64,000 nucleotides of DNA from Janthinobacterium sp. 1_2014MBL_MicDiv (GCF_001865675.1 NZ_CP011319.1:5208001-5272000), one strand, 5' to 3'. Shown: positions 42,534 to 51,802, counted from the first letter of the stretch. Numbers and translations: made by a program. The notes: generated from the sequence alone by a model not told the origin.

Positions 42534-43232
42534 ATGGATGACAGCCATCGAGCTCCCACGGCCGACATGGGCCTGGCGCAACTGGCCGGCGCCATCGCCG
42601 AGCCGGCCCGCGCGCGCATGCTGTGCAGCCTGCTCGATGGCCATGCGCGCACGGCCACGGAACTGGCCGCGCTGGCCGACGTGGGCGCCTCGACGGCCAG
42701 CGCGCATTTGTCGCGCCTGCGCGAGGACGGCTTGCTGAGCATGGTGGCGCAAGGCAAGCACCGCTATTTCCGCCTGGCCAGCGCCGACGTGGGCCAGGCG
42801 CTCGAAGCGCTGCTGGTGGTGGCCGGCGTGCCGCGCCAGCCGTTTTCCCCCACCACGCCGGACCGCCTGCGCCACGCGCGCACCTGCTACGACCACATGG
42901 CCGGCACGGTGGCCGTCGCCGTGCACGACCAGCTGCATGCGCAAGGCTGGCTGCTGGCCGATGGCGACGATTACCAGCTGTCGGCAGCGGGTGCGGCCGG
43001 CATGGCGGCGCTGGGCATCGACGTGCCGCAATTGCAGCGCCAGCGCCGCCGCTTCGCCTGTGCCTGCCTGGACTGGAGCGAACGGCGCGCCCACCTGGGC
43101 GGCGCGCTGGGGGCGGCCATCCTGCAGCTGGCCTTGCGCCAGCGCTGGGCCGAACGCGAACTCGACAGCCGCGCCCTGCGCCTCGCGCCCGAAGGCGAGC
43201 GTCGCCTGCTGGCCGCATTCGGCGGCCGCTGA
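42534..43232 (+). CDS. ArsR-family transcriptional regulator
   Basis: A 232-residue winged-helix regulator. The N-terminal region (about 10-85) is the ArsR helix-turn-helix: LAGAIAEPARARMLCSLLDGHARTATELA, ASTASAHLSRLREDGLL. A longer C-terminal part has no metal-binding cysteine motif, so it probably senses a small molecule rather than a metal. The ATG at 42534 has GGAGAA upstream; ATG 42492 has a stronger-looking AGGAGG, but that lies in the palindrome and would leave only 34 bases to the divergent P450 gene. Confidence 0.87.
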   Translation: MDDSHRAPTADMGLAQLAGAIAEPARARMLCSLLDGHARTATELAALADVGASTASAHLSRLREDGLLSMVAQGKHRYFRLASADVGQALEALLVVAGVPRQPFSPTTPDRLRHARTCYDHMAGTVAVAVHDQLHAQGWLLADGDDYQLSAAGAAGMAALGIDVPQLQRQRRRFACACLDWSERRAHLGGALGAAILQLALRQRWAERELDSRALRLAPEGERRLLAAFGGR

Positions 43233-43452
43233 ACGGCGCCATCAGGCGGCACGCAACAGGGACGCTCCGGCCAACGCCAGAATTTTGTATCTCTGAAGCA
43301 ACCAAAGAGAAAAAAGATGGCCTTTTATCATTGTTTTCATCCATCATATGCTGCGTACGCGCGCCGCCACGCTGCCGCGCCCTTGCGCGAGCCTGGCTGA
43401 GCCAGCCGGCTCCGCCAGCATGATTACCTTTCGGATATAGAAAGAGTCCATC

Positions 43453-44307
43453 TTGAAAACAGTGTCATCCAGTGCCAGCACCTGCCATAACTGCAATACC
43501 GACGCGCCAGGCAATTTCTGCAGCGCCTGCGGCCAGACCACCGCCGTGCACATGCCCAGCGCACGTGAATTCCTGCATGAATTTGTCGCGCACTATGTAG
43601 CGCTCGAAGGCAAGCTCTGGCGCACCCTGGCCCTGCTGCTGCTGCGTCCCGGTGCACTGAGCAATGAATACATCGCGGGACGCCGCGTGCGCTACGTCGA
43701 GCCGCTGCGCGTGTACCTGACCTTCAGCATCCTGTTCTTTGCCATCCTCAAGTTCGGCAGCGGCGACATGCTCCTCACCGTCCACGACGAACAGGTCCGG
43801 GTCAGCGCCCACGGCCCCCACCCGGCCAAGGCAAACGGGCCTGCGCAAATGCAGCTCAGCATCCTGGGCCAGACCCCCACCCTGCCGCACCAGTGGCAAG
43901 ACTTTGTGCAACTTTCCACGGCCGAGAAACAAAAGCTCGTGGCGGACAGCTTTTTCCATTACGCGCCGTACGCCATGTTTTGCCTGATGCCGCTGTTCGC
44001 CCTGTTCCTGAAAATCCTCTACCTGGGCAGCGGGCGGCGCTATGGCGAGCATTTCCTGTTCGCCCTGCATACGAATGCCTTCGCCTTCATCACGATGGCG
44101 CTGATGACCCTGATTCCCGTCGACCTGATCCGCCTCGCGCTGGGCGTGTGGCTGCTTGCCTATCTGCCGTGGGCCATGTGGCGTGTGTATGGGGGCGGCA
44201 AGCTCGCTACCGTCTGCCGCTGGGCGCTCCTGATGGCCGCCTACAGCCTCGCCATGAGCCTGGCGATCGTGGCCTGCATCGCCACCGGCGTCATGCTGCG
44301 CCATTAG
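43453..44307 (+). CDS. DUF3667 zinc-ribbon membrane protein
   Basis: A 284-residue protein with an N-terminal zinc ribbon (C11-x2-C14, C23-x2-C26), then the DUF3667 segment: EFLHEFVAHYVALEGKLWRTLALLLLRPG, followed by YIAGRRVRYVEPLRVYLTFSILFF (quoted in pieces). About five transmembrane helices follow. DUF3667 has no established function. The start is TTG 43453 with an AGAG upstream; no in-frame ATG lies before the zinc ribbon. It stands alone with 220 bases of spacer upstream. Confidence 0.85.
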   Translation: MKTVSSSASTCHNCNTDAPGNFCSACGQTTAVHMPSAREFLHEFVAHYVALEGKLWRTLALLLLRPGALSNEYIAGRRVRYVEPLRVYLTFSILFFAILKFGSGDMLLTVHDEQVRVSAHGPHPAKANGPAQMQLSILGQTPTLPHQWQDFVQLSTAEKQKLVADSFFHYAPYAMFCLMPLFALFLKILYLGSGRRYGEHFLFALHTNAFAFITMALMTLIPVDLIRLALGVWLLAYLPWAMWRVYGGGKLATVCRWALLMAAYSLAMSLAIVACIATGVMLRH

Positions 44308-44380
44308 GAACGCGTCCGGGTAGAAGCGGCGTCAAATATCAGGCTATCATCCTGCACCTATCTATTTTTCGGGATGCAGG

Positions 44381-45112
44381 ATGATCGCCTTCGAAGGTTT
44401 GGCCAAATGCTACGGCAGTTTCGAGGCCGTCAAGCCGCTCACCCTGCAAGTCGGCAAGGGAGAGGTCTTCGGCTTCCTGGGACCGAACGGGGCTGGCAAG
44501 ACCACCACCATCCGCATGCTGATGGGCATCCTCGTGCCCAGCGGCGGCCGCGTGCTGATCGATGGTCTCGATTGCCACCGCGACGGCGCCGCCGTCAAGC
44601 GCAAGGTCGGCTACCTGCCCGACCACCCCATCTTTTATGACTATTTGCGGGGCCGCGAAATCCTGCAATTCGTGGCCGAAATGCATGGCTACCCGCGCGC
44701 CGAAGCGGCCGCCCGCGCGGCGCGGCTGCTGACGGAGTTCGGCCTGGACGAAGCGGCCGAGGACTTTGCCGTCAATTACTCGCTGGGCATGAAAAAGAAA
44801 CTGGGGCTGGCGTGCGCGCTGATCCATGATCCGTCCGTGCTGATCCTCGATGAGCCGATCAACGGCCTCGACCCGCGCGCCGCGCGCGACGTGCAGGAAC
44901 GGCTGCTGCGCGCCGCCGCGGCCGGCACCACCATCTTTGTTTCCACGCATTTGCTGGACATGGCGCAAAGGCTGTGCAGCCGCGTCGCCATCATCCACCG
45001 CGGCGCGCTGGCGGCCACGGGCAGCCTCGACGATATCCGCCAGCAGCTGTCCAGCGCTGGCAGCCTGGAAGACATCTTTTTGCAACTCACCGACGAAGCG
45101 GACTCCGCGTGA
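44381..45112 (+). CDS. ABC transporter ATP-binding protein
   Basis: A 243-residue ATPase of the ABC-2/drug-exporter type. Walker A GPNGAGKTT is at 34-42, the signature is NYSLGMKKKLGLA and Walker B is VLILDEPINGLDP. Its stop codon overlaps the GTG start of the downstream permease by 2 bases, so the two are translated together and form one exporter. Substrate unknown. Confidence 0.93.
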   Translation: MIAFEGLAKCYGSFEAVKPLTLQVGKGEVFGFLGPNGAGKTTTIRMLMGILVPSGGRVLIDGLDCHRDGAAVKRKVGYLPDHPIFYDYLRGREILQFVAEMHGYPRAEAAARAARLLTEFGLDEAAEDFAVNYSLGMKKKLGLACALIHDPSVLILDEPINGLDPRAARDVQERLLRAAAAGTTIFVSTHLLDMAQRLCSRVAIIHRGALAATGSLDDIRQQLSSAGSLEDIFLQLTDEADSA

Positions 45113-47433
45113 CGCCGCTGCCGCCCCCACGCTGGCGCGCCGTCTGGCTGCTGACCCGCTTGCGCCTGCAGCGCCTGCTCAACATCAGCGGCAAGGGTTT
45201 GGCGTGGAAGAAGAGCAGCAAGAGCCGCCCCACCACGCCGGGCAAGAAGCGGGCACGCTGGCTGCCGGGCGCGCTGCTGCTCCTGCCCATGCTGTTCGCT
45301 TTCGCCAGCATCGCGCACCACAGCATACTGAACATGCATTGCCTGCTGGACCAGGTGGCGGCCTGCCAGGCACGCGGCAGCCTGCACACGGGCAAGCACC
45401 TGCTCGATCCCGTCATCGCCCAGCTGATGGGACAACCGTTCAGCGCGGCGCTGGTCGGCGGCCTGACCCTGCAGTTGGCGCTGCTGTGGCTGGTCAGCGT
45501 ACTGTTGCCGCTGGGTATGGGGGAGCTGTCGAAACCGGACTGCGACCTGGAATGGCTTATCACCCTGCCCGTCGAAAAAAGCACCGTGCTGTGGGCGCGC
45601 GTACTCGAACGCACGGTCGTCAATCCGGCCGGCTTGCTGGCCCTGTGGCCCAGCACCACCATACTCGCCTGGTATTCGGGCCAGGACTGGTTCGCCCCTG
45701 TGTCCGGCCTGCTCGCCAGCCTGCTCCTGCTGGCCCTGGCAGCCATGCTGCGCACCCTGGTCGACACGGGCTTGCGCCTGTCGCTGACGCCATCCCAGCT
45801 GGGCAACCTGCAGGCGCTGCTGTCGCTGGCCGGCCTGTTTCCCATGTACATGGGCATGTCCTTCGGCATGGGCATGGGCGGCTTCGCCTATGGCTGGGCA
45901 GCGGCCATGCCCGCCTGGAGCGGCTGGACGCCGCCGGGCCTGCTGGTGCGCGTGCTCAATGCCGATGGCGTAGCGGCCGCCTTGCTGCCGGCCTCCCTGC
46001 TGCTGGCGCAAGCGGCGCTGTTGATGCTGCTCGGCATGGCCATGCTGCGCCGCCAGCTGCGCCACGGCGTCGTGGGCGCGGGCCAGCGCGAGGGCGTGCG
46101 CAAGCGCGCGCCGGCGGCGCGGCCGGCACGCCGGCGCTTCCCACGCCTGGGCACGGTGATCCAGCGGCGCGAGCTGACCCTGCTCGGGCGCGACCGCAAT
46201 TTCCTCGTGCAAACCTTGCTGATGCCGCTGCTGATCCTCGGCGGCCAGGCCCTGTTCACGGGCCAGGCGCGCGACGTGCAGGCGCTGCTGGCCAGCCCCG
46301 CCCTGCTGGCTTCCACCGGCTTTTTCCTCGGTAGCTATGTCCTGATGATGTCGGCCTTCCAGACCCTGAACAAGGAAGGCGGCGCACTGTGGCTGCTGTA
46401 CACGTTTCCCGTGCCCGTCGAGCAGGCGCTGCGGCAAAAGGCCCAGCTGTGGGCCGTGCTGGCCCTGCTGTATCCGCTGGCCCTGTTCGGCGCGGCGCTG
46501 GCCTGGCTGCCCGCCTGGGAATGGCAGACGATGGGCCTGATGCTGCTGGCGCTGGCCGGCATTCCCTTGTATGCGATGATCGCCGTGGCGCTGGGCGTGT
46601 TTGCCAGCGACCCGCTGGCTACCGAGGCGGCGGCCAAGGTGCGGCCTGCCCATATGTATTTGTATCTGCTGCTGACCAGCCTGTATATCGCCGCGCTGGC
46701 CGCCGGCAGCCTGGCGCAGCAGCTGGCGTTCGTCGTGCTCACGGCGGCGCTGTCCGTGGCCCTGTGGCAAAAGGCGCGCGCTGCCGTGCCTTACCTGCTC
46801 GACCCCGGCGCCTCGCCGCCGGCCACGGTATCGGCGGCGGACGGCCTGATCGCCGCCATGCTGTTTTTTACCCTGCAGACACTGGCCTTGCTCCTGCTCG
46901 AAGGTACGGATGCGATGCCACTGGCGCAGGCCGCCATCGCCTTCGGCGCGGCCGGCACGCTCACGTATGGACTGGCGCGCCTCGTCTACTGGCGCCGCAG
47001 GACGACGGGCGTGCCGCGCATCGGACGGGGCCGCCAACCGTGGCGCCGGGGAGGCACAGGCGCCTTGGCCGCCTCCGCCTTCGGTATCGGCTACGCGGCG
47101 CTGTTGCCGCCGGCATCATCGCCATTGATGCATCTCAACGAAAACGGAATCTGGCTGCTGGCCGTGGGCGTGCTGGCCGCAGCGCTGTGCGAGGAATTCA
47201 TCTTCCGCGGCCTGCTGCAGGGCGGCTTGCGCCGTTCGCTGCCGGCCTGGCAGGCGATCGTCATCGCGGCGGCGCTGTCTGCCATCGTGCATCCGCCCGC
47301 CGCCATGCTGCCCGTCTTCGTTCTGGGCCTGTGCGCAGGCCATGCCTACGAGCGCAGCGGCGCGCTGCTGGCGCCCATGCTCACGCACGCGCTGTGCAGC
47401 GCCGCCATGCTCGGCTACCAGCTGAATAGGTGA
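45109..47433 (+). CDS. ABC permease fused to a CPBP-type intramembrane protease domain
   Basis: A 774-residue membrane protein starting at GTG 45109, overlapping the ATPase stop. The N-terminal two thirds form a polytopic ABC-2-like permease with about a dozen helices. The last 80 residues are a CPBP (CAAX/Abi) domain: E695-E696-x3-R700 is the first motif, H728 and H760 match the second and third. The second motif has Ser rather than Phe four residues before the His, and the third has Ser764 where Asn is usual, so activity is uncertain. Fusions of this type are known in other bacteria but are uncommon. Confidence 0.85.
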   Translation: MTPLPPPRWRAVWLLTRLRLQRLLNISGKGLAWKKSSKSRPTTPGKKRARWLPGALLLLPMLFAFASIAHHSILNMHCLLDQVAACQARGSLHTGKHLLDPVIAQLMGQPFSAALVGGLTLQLALLWLVSVLLPLGMGELSKPDCDLEWLITLPVEKSTVLWARVLERTVVNPAGLLALWPSTTILAWYSGQDWFAPVSGLLASLLLLALAAMLRTLVDTGLRLSLTPSQLGNLQALLSLAGLFPMYMGMSFGMGMGGFAYGWAAAMPAWSGWTPPGLLVRVLNADGVAAALLPASLLLAQAALLMLLGMAMLRRQLRHGVVGAGQREGVRKRAPAARPARRRFPRLGTVIQRRELTLLGRDRNFLVQTLLMPLLILGGQALFTGQARDVQALLASPALLASTGFFLGSYVLMMSAFQTLNKEGGALWLLYTFPVPVEQALRQKAQLWAVLALLYPLALFGAALAWLPAWEWQTMGLMLLALAGIPLYAMIAVALGVFASDPLATEAAAKVRPAHMYLYLLLTSLYIAALAAGSLAQQLAFVVLTAALSVALWQKARAAVPYLLDPGASPPATVSAADGLIAAMLFFTLQTLALLLLEGTDAMPLAQAAIAFGAAGTLTYGLARLVYWRRRTTGVPRIGRGRQPWRRGGTGALAASAFGIGYAALLPPASSPLMHLNENGIWLLAVGVLAAALCEEFIFRGLLQGGLRRSLPAWQAIVIAAALSAIVHPPAAMLPVFVLGLCAGHAYERSGALLAPMLTHALCSAAMLGYQLNR

Positions 47434-47505
47434 TCGTTGCCGGGTTTGCTAGAATCGCACACGTTTCCGTCCGTATCCCCAAACCTGACTACGCACAGAT
47501 CACGC

Positions 47506-49158
47506 ATGAAGCCACGCCTGTTTGCCCTATTCTGCCTCGTTGCGCCGCTGAGCGGCTGCACGGTGCTTGCCCTGCGCCCCAACAGCGGCGTCGAGAACCG
47601 CACGTTTACCGTGCAGGAAACCCCGCGCCTGCGCATCGATGCGCCCAAGGCGCGCATCCAGAATCCCCTGCCCAGCGACCATTTCATCGGCATCGCCCTG
47701 TCCGGTGGCGGCAGCCGCGCGGCGAACTTCTCGGCCGCCTCGCTGGAGCAGCTGGAACAGTTCGGCCTCGTCAGCGGCGCCTCGGCCATCTCCGGCGTCT
47801 CGGGCGGCGCCATCGCGGGCGGCTACTACGCCCTGCATGGCCGGCAGACGGACTGGCCTTTGCTGCGCAGCAAACTGAAAACGGATTTCTTCGGCCAGAC
47901 CATCCTGAAACCGGCCAACCTGACGACGATGTTGTTGACCAACAAGACCCGTACCTCCTTCCTGTCCGACGTGCTCGATGATGTGCTGTACGACAAGAAA
48001 ACCTATGAGGACTTGCCGCACGACGGCCCCATCTTCCTGGCCAACGCGACGGACGCCACCGATGGCGGCAAGCGCGTGGTGTTTTCCTATGAATATTTTT
48101 ACAACACCCTGCACTCGCCGATCAAGGATATCCGCCTGGCCACGGCCGTGGCCACCTCGGCCGCCTTTCCCGGCGTGTTCGACTCCGTCACGTTCGAGCG
48201 TTTCCGGCCGAAAAACAGTTTCGTGCCGGAACTCGGTTCCGAATCGCGCGAGTCGCCGTCGTATGTGCATCTGTTCGATGGCGGCGCGGCCGACAACCTG
48301 GGCGTGGAAACCCTGTGGGACGTGGCTCTGACCCAGCTGTACGGCAACGACATGGCCTTCGTGCCGCCACGCCTGAACAGCAAGCCCTTCATCCTCATTT
48401 CCATCGACGCCAACGCACCCAATTCCAGCGCCGTATTCGAAAAGATGTCGGACGAGCGCCAGCCGCTGGACCGCATCTTCAACAAGAATATCTACGACGC
48501 CGTCGACGCCCTGTTTTCGCGCCAGCGCAAGGAAAACCTCGTCAAGATGGGCTTTGGGCAAGCCCGCTTCGATACCATCACGCACGAGAGCTTCGGCGAC
48601 CTGAGCCAGAAATTCGTGAAAGGCAAGCGCACCTCGGCCTTTGCCATTCCCGTGCTGTGCCGTCCGCACCTGGGCCAGTTCCGCTGCGAAGTCGATGCGG
48701 CCGATCCGCTGCCGGGCCAGTTCCGCACGCGGCTCGAAGGCTTTGCCTGGCATATCTCCATCGACCAGATCGCTTCGCTGGCGCTGCGCCTGTCCAGCGG
48801 CGATGCGCAAGTCGATCGTGCGCGCAAGGACGAACGCGCCGCCCTCGTCAAGCTGCAGCGCCTGGCCACGCAGACGAAAACCCATCTGAAGCTGACGGGG
48901 CCGGAAAATTGCAGCCCGGACGTCTTGCAATCGGCCCTGTACAGCGCGGCGCGCGTGCTGATCCTCGACGACGAGGAATCGCGCTTCGCCCTGTGCGACT
49001 ACATGCTGGCGAGTCAGCTGATCAATGACGACACCATCTGCAAGCAGCGCTACGTGCACGCCGTGCCCCGCTTCGCCATCGAAAGCGAAGATTTGCAATA
49101 CCGCAACCTGAGTTCGGATGGCAACTCCGTCAACGTGCCCATCCGCTGCAAGAAATAA
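47506..49158 (+). CDS. Patatin-like phospholipase lipoprotein
   Basis: A 550-residue serine acylhydrolase. A lipobox LSGC (Cys18) predicts a membrane-anchored lipoprotein, unusual for cytoplasmic patatins. The oxyanion loop SGGGSRA is at 66-72, the nucleophile S99 in GVSGG and the catalytic Asp258 in FDGGAADN, so the dyad is complete. Substrate is probably a phospholipid or acyl ester. ATG 47506 is the lipoprotein start. The C-terminal third (after about 300) has no family I recognise. Confidence 0.9.
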   Translation: MKPRLFALFCLVAPLSGCTVLALRPNSGVENRTFTVQETPRLRIDAPKARIQNPLPSDHFIGIALSGGGSRAANFSAASLEQLEQFGLVSGASAISGVSGGAIAGGYYALHGRQTDWPLLRSKLKTDFFGQTILKPANLTTMLLTNKTRTSFLSDVLDDVLYDKKTYEDLPHDGPIFLANATDATDGGKRVVFSYEYFYNTLHSPIKDIRLATAVATSAAFPGVFDSVTFERFRPKNSFVPELGSESRESPSYVHLFDGGAADNLGVETLWDVALTQLYGNDMAFVPPRLNSKPFILISIDANAPNSSAVFEKMSDERQPLDRIFNKNIYDAVDALFSRQRKENLVKMGFGQARFDTITHESFGDLSQKFVKGKRTSAFAIPVLCRPHLGQFRCEVDAADPLPGQFRTRLEGFAWHISIDQIASLALRLSSGDAQVDRARKDERAALVKLQRLATQTKTHLKLTGPENCSPDVLQSALYSAARVLILDDEESRFALCDYMLASQLINDDTICKQRYVHAVPRFAIESEDLQYRNLSSDGNSVNVPIRCKK

Positions 49159-49412
49159 GCGGCAATTGCCCGCACCGCACCCAATCAATCGGCATGCAGC
49201 AGGAACGTCCCCTGTTGCAGAGGCTCCTTTCGCCCCGTTGTGAGTATTCGATATATTTCACACAAGTTTCTTTGTTATCATGTTTCCCCTTGGAAATATT
49301 TCCTTGCTCATTCAACTGAGCGCCGCTCGTCCACGCCATCGGCATGGCGCTGCCAGCGTCTCAGTCCACTTTGGCTTGCACTGCAAGGCCAGGAATTCAT
49401 GACGGGAAAACA

Positions 49413-49754
49413 ATGATCTTTTGCAGTTGCTGTGGAAAACCACTACACGAATCGGCCCCTACCTGTCCGCACTGTGGCGGGGTGCAGCGCCGGCAGGCGC
49501 CGGCGCAAGGCGAAGGCCCGGTCTGGATGGCGATCGTGGCGCTGGTGTCGGGAATAATCTGCGTCCTCGCGCTGTTCAGCGATGAGGCCATGGATGAAGA
49601 AACGATGTGGGGACTATTTCTCTTTTCGCTGGCTGGCATGGTCTTCGGCGCCGTCAGCATCAAAAAATACATTGCCGGAAAGAAAATGGCAATTGCCGCC
49701 GTGGTGCTTTCATCGATTTCGTTTCTGGCATTGATCGGCATGCTGCAGCCGTAG
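49413..49754 (+). CDS. Zinc-ribbon membrane protein (small)
   Basis: A 113-residue protein with a zinc ribbon (C4-x2-C7, C18-x2-C21) and three hydrophobic segments from about residue 37. It has no family name I can give with confidence. GGGAAAA lies before the ATG at 49413. It is followed 49 bases later by a related zinc-ribbon gene, and the pair may act together. Confidence 0.8.
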   Translation: MIFCSCCGKPLHESAPTCPHCGGVQRRQAPAQGEGPVWMAIVALVSGIICVLALFSDEAMDEETMWGLFLFSLAGMVFGAVSIKKYIAGKKMAIAAVVLSSISFLALIGMLQP

Positions 49755-49803
49755 CCTGCCTCCTCCGGTTGTGAACAGCCATTCCACCATCAAAAGGATC
49801 AAC

Positions 49804-50796
49804 ATGTTTTGTAGTGCATGCGGTACAAAGAGCAATGACGATAACGCGCAGTTCTGCACCGGCTGCGGTGTCGCCTTCCCTGCCGGCGCTGTCCAGCCTG
49901 CGGCGGCATCGCCCGCCATCGCGGACACCTTGCCAGATGGCATCAAGGGCTGGAGCTGGGGCGCGTTCCTGCTGAACTGGATCTGGGCCGTGGGCAATCG
50001 CACCTGGATCGGCCTGCTGGCGCTGATTCCCTATGTCGGCCTCGGCGTGGCCATCTGGCTGGGCATCAAGGGCCGCGAAATGGCCTGGAAAAACGGGCAA
50101 TGGCAAAGCGTCGACCATTTCAACCGCGTACAGAAAAAGTGGTCGCAGTGGGGCGTGGGCATCCTGCTTGCCAGCTGCGTCATCGGTCTGCTGATCGGCG
50201 TCGGCGCCGCGATGTACGAGAGCCGCAGCCACAGTGCCGGGGACGACCAGCTGAACGCGGAAATGGCGGCCATTCTTGCCGGCACCAACGATAGCCAGGC
50301 AAGCAGCATGACGACGGCGGCGCTGCCTGCGGCCCGCACGGAAAGCGGCTCCCTGGACAGCAATGCGGATGCGCTGCCAATGCCACTGGATACCGTGGCC
50401 GGCACGCTGTCGAAGGTGGAACTGCAGAATGGTCAGAACGGCGTCGCCCTCAATGAGCAGCTGCTGTTCAGCGGTGATGATGCGCACTGGCAAAAACCCG
50501 TACGCGTGTTCAAGCTGCCCGACCAGCGCGAATACATCCTGATGGCCAGCAGCGGCGGCCGTGGCAACAGCTGCGAAACCCTGTTCTACTTCCTGATCGC
50601 CGACCGTTCCGGCGTGCGGGCCACGCCGGAATTCGGCACCTGCTCGCCCCAGGGCACGTACACGCAAGACGGCGGCAAGGTCACGCTGACGCTGCCCATG
50701 ATGGGCGGACACTCGACAATCGTGTTCGACGGCAACACCGTGAGGGAAGACGGCAAGGTGGTGGACCTGGTGGATAGCAACGATCCCTCCCAATAA
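49804..50796 (+). CDS. Zinc-ribbon membrane protein with exported domain
   Basis: A 330-residue protein. A zinc ribbon (C3-x2-C6, C18-x2-C21) is followed by a recognised membrane block: WSWGAFLLNWIWAVGN and IPYVGLGVAIWLGIKG, then a motif GREMAWKNGQW..FNRVQKKWSQWG that recurs in many bacterial small membrane proteins. After one more helix (about 118-138) comes an exported beta-rich C-terminal domain. AAGGAT before the ATG at 49804. Function unknown; the soluble ribbon and external domain suggest a sensor or regulatory role (inference). Confidence 0.82.
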   Translation: MFCSACGTKSNDDNAQFCTGCGVAFPAGAVQPAAASPAIADTLPDGIKGWSWGAFLLNWIWAVGNRTWIGLLALIPYVGLGVAIWLGIKGREMAWKNGQWQSVDHFNRVQKKWSQWGVGILLASCVIGLLIGVGAAMYESRSHSAGDDQLNAEMAAILAGTNDSQASSMTTAALPAARTESGSLDSNADALPMPLDTVAGTLSKVELQNGQNGVALNEQLLFSGDDAHWQKPVRVFKLPDQREYILMASSGGRGNSCETLFYFLIADRSGVRATPEFGTCSPQGTYTQDGGKVTLTLPMMGGHSTIVFDGNTVREDGKVVDLVDSNDPSQ

Positions 50797-50804
50797 GGGA
50801 GCAA

Positions 50805-50858
50805 GCGGCGCAGTGCGCCGCATAAGAAAAAGCCCGCACGATCGCTCGTGCGGGCTTT
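50805..50858 (+). terminator. Double hairpin terminator
   Basis: Two stems follow the zinc-ribbon gene: GCGGCGC/GCGCCGC (50805-50811, 50815-50821) and AAAGCCCGCACGA/TCGTGCGGGCTTT (50829-50841, 50846-50858). The second is symmetrical with A and T ends and can serve the convergent Pmp3 gene as well. Confidence 0.85.
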
Positions 50859-50887
50859 AGCGCAAGGATACCCGGCGCCCGGTTGAC

Positions 50888-51109
50888 CTAGATCAACCGA
50901 CTACGCCTGCGCATGTAGCTGCGGCTTAACGCACCCTCCAGTTCCTGCTCCGTTTTATGCTGGTTGACCGTGTACAGGGCCCACAGGGCCGCCGGCACCC
51001 AGCCGATCACAGTGCACTGCAAGATCAAGGCGGCGACGCCGGCCAGCGGGCGCCCCAGCATGAAAAACGTGAGACACGGCAGTAGCAGGGCTATCAGCAA
51101 TCGCATCAC
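50888..51109 (-). CDS. YqaE/Pmp3-family membrane protein
   Basis: A 73-residue proteolipid-like protein. The sequence LLIALLLPCLTFFMLGRP, then LILQCTVIGWVPAALWALYTV is the Pmp3/YqaE pattern with two membrane helices. Family members stabilise membrane potential under salt or envelope stress in fungi and plants; bacterial roles are less certain. Start GTG 51109, with ATG 51106 next to it. It lies downstream of the TerD-type genes and may belong to the same stress unit. Confidence 0.88.
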   Translation of the reverse strand: MMRLLIALLLPCLTFFMLGRPLAGVAALILQCTVIGWVPAALWALYTVNQHKTEQELEGALSRSYMRRRSRLI

Positions 51110-51186
51110 GACATACTCTCCTTCAATAAAGAGCAGCGGACAAGGGCCGGTATCCGGTCCGTCCCCCGCCCGCTGCGTACTGCTCC

Positions 51187-51768
51187 TTATAGATGCACGG
51201 AAATCTGGGGCATCAGGTCGTCAAACGTGCGACCGTTGCCGTTTTCTCCGATGGCGTGCATCTTCCATTCGCCGTTATGGCGGTACAGCTTGGCCATGAT
51301 CTGTGCCGTGTGGGAACCTTGCACAGACAGGTTGAAACGCGCGACTTCCTGGTTATTGCTGGCATTCAAGATGCGGCAATAGGCGTTTTCCACCTGCGAG
51401 AAGTTCTGGCCCGTAAAGCTGTTGACGGTGAAGACCAGGCTTTTCACGTTCGCCGGCACTTTCGACAGATCGACATTGATCTGTTCGTCGTCGCCATCGC
51501 CCGCGCCCGTGCGGTTGTCGCCCGTGTGGACGATGCTGCCGTCCTTGCTTTTCAGCTGGCGGAACCAGACGATGTCGGACGTGCTCTTGTTTTCATCGAA
51601 CATGACGCACGAGGCGTCCAGGTCGACGGCTTCCGTCTTCGAACCGAAACCGAGGAAACCCTTGGTCTTGGCCGCATCCCAGCCCAGGCCCATGGTGATA
51701 CGGGTCAGGGTGGTACCAGCTTCTTTGTCCAGAGAAATCTTCTGGCCCTTGCTCAAATTGACAGACAT
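51187..51768 (-). CDS. TerD-family tellurite-resistance-type protein
   Basis: A 193-residue TerD-domain protein. The start is ATG 51768 (MSVNLSKGQ), with GGAG eight bases upstream, rather than the ATG two codons earlier. Family motifs are GLGWD, DLDASCVMFD and the acidic loop GDNRTGAGDGDDE, which binds calcium in TerD proteins. Clusters of such genes give phage, colicin or tellurite resistance; the exact mechanism is unsettled. It lies 34 bases after the AIM24-like gene. Confidence 0.92.
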   Translation of the reverse strand: MSVNLSKGQKISLDKEAGTTLTRITMGLGWDAAKTKGFLGFGSKTEAVDLDASCVMFDENKSTSDIVWFRQLKSKDGSIVHTGDNRTGAGDGDDEQINVDLSKVPANVKSLVFTVNSFTGQNFSQVENAYCRILNASNNQEVARFNLSVQGSHTAQIMAKLYRHNGEWKMHAIGENGNGRTFDDLMPQISVHL

Positions 51769-51802
51769 ACGCATAGCTCCTGTTGGGTTAGTTACTGCTT
51801 GA

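Noticed and set aside
44776..47037. 753-codon frame opposite the ABC permease
   Set aside because: Gln/Arg/Ala-rich antisense frame; the permease with membrane helices is on the plus strand.
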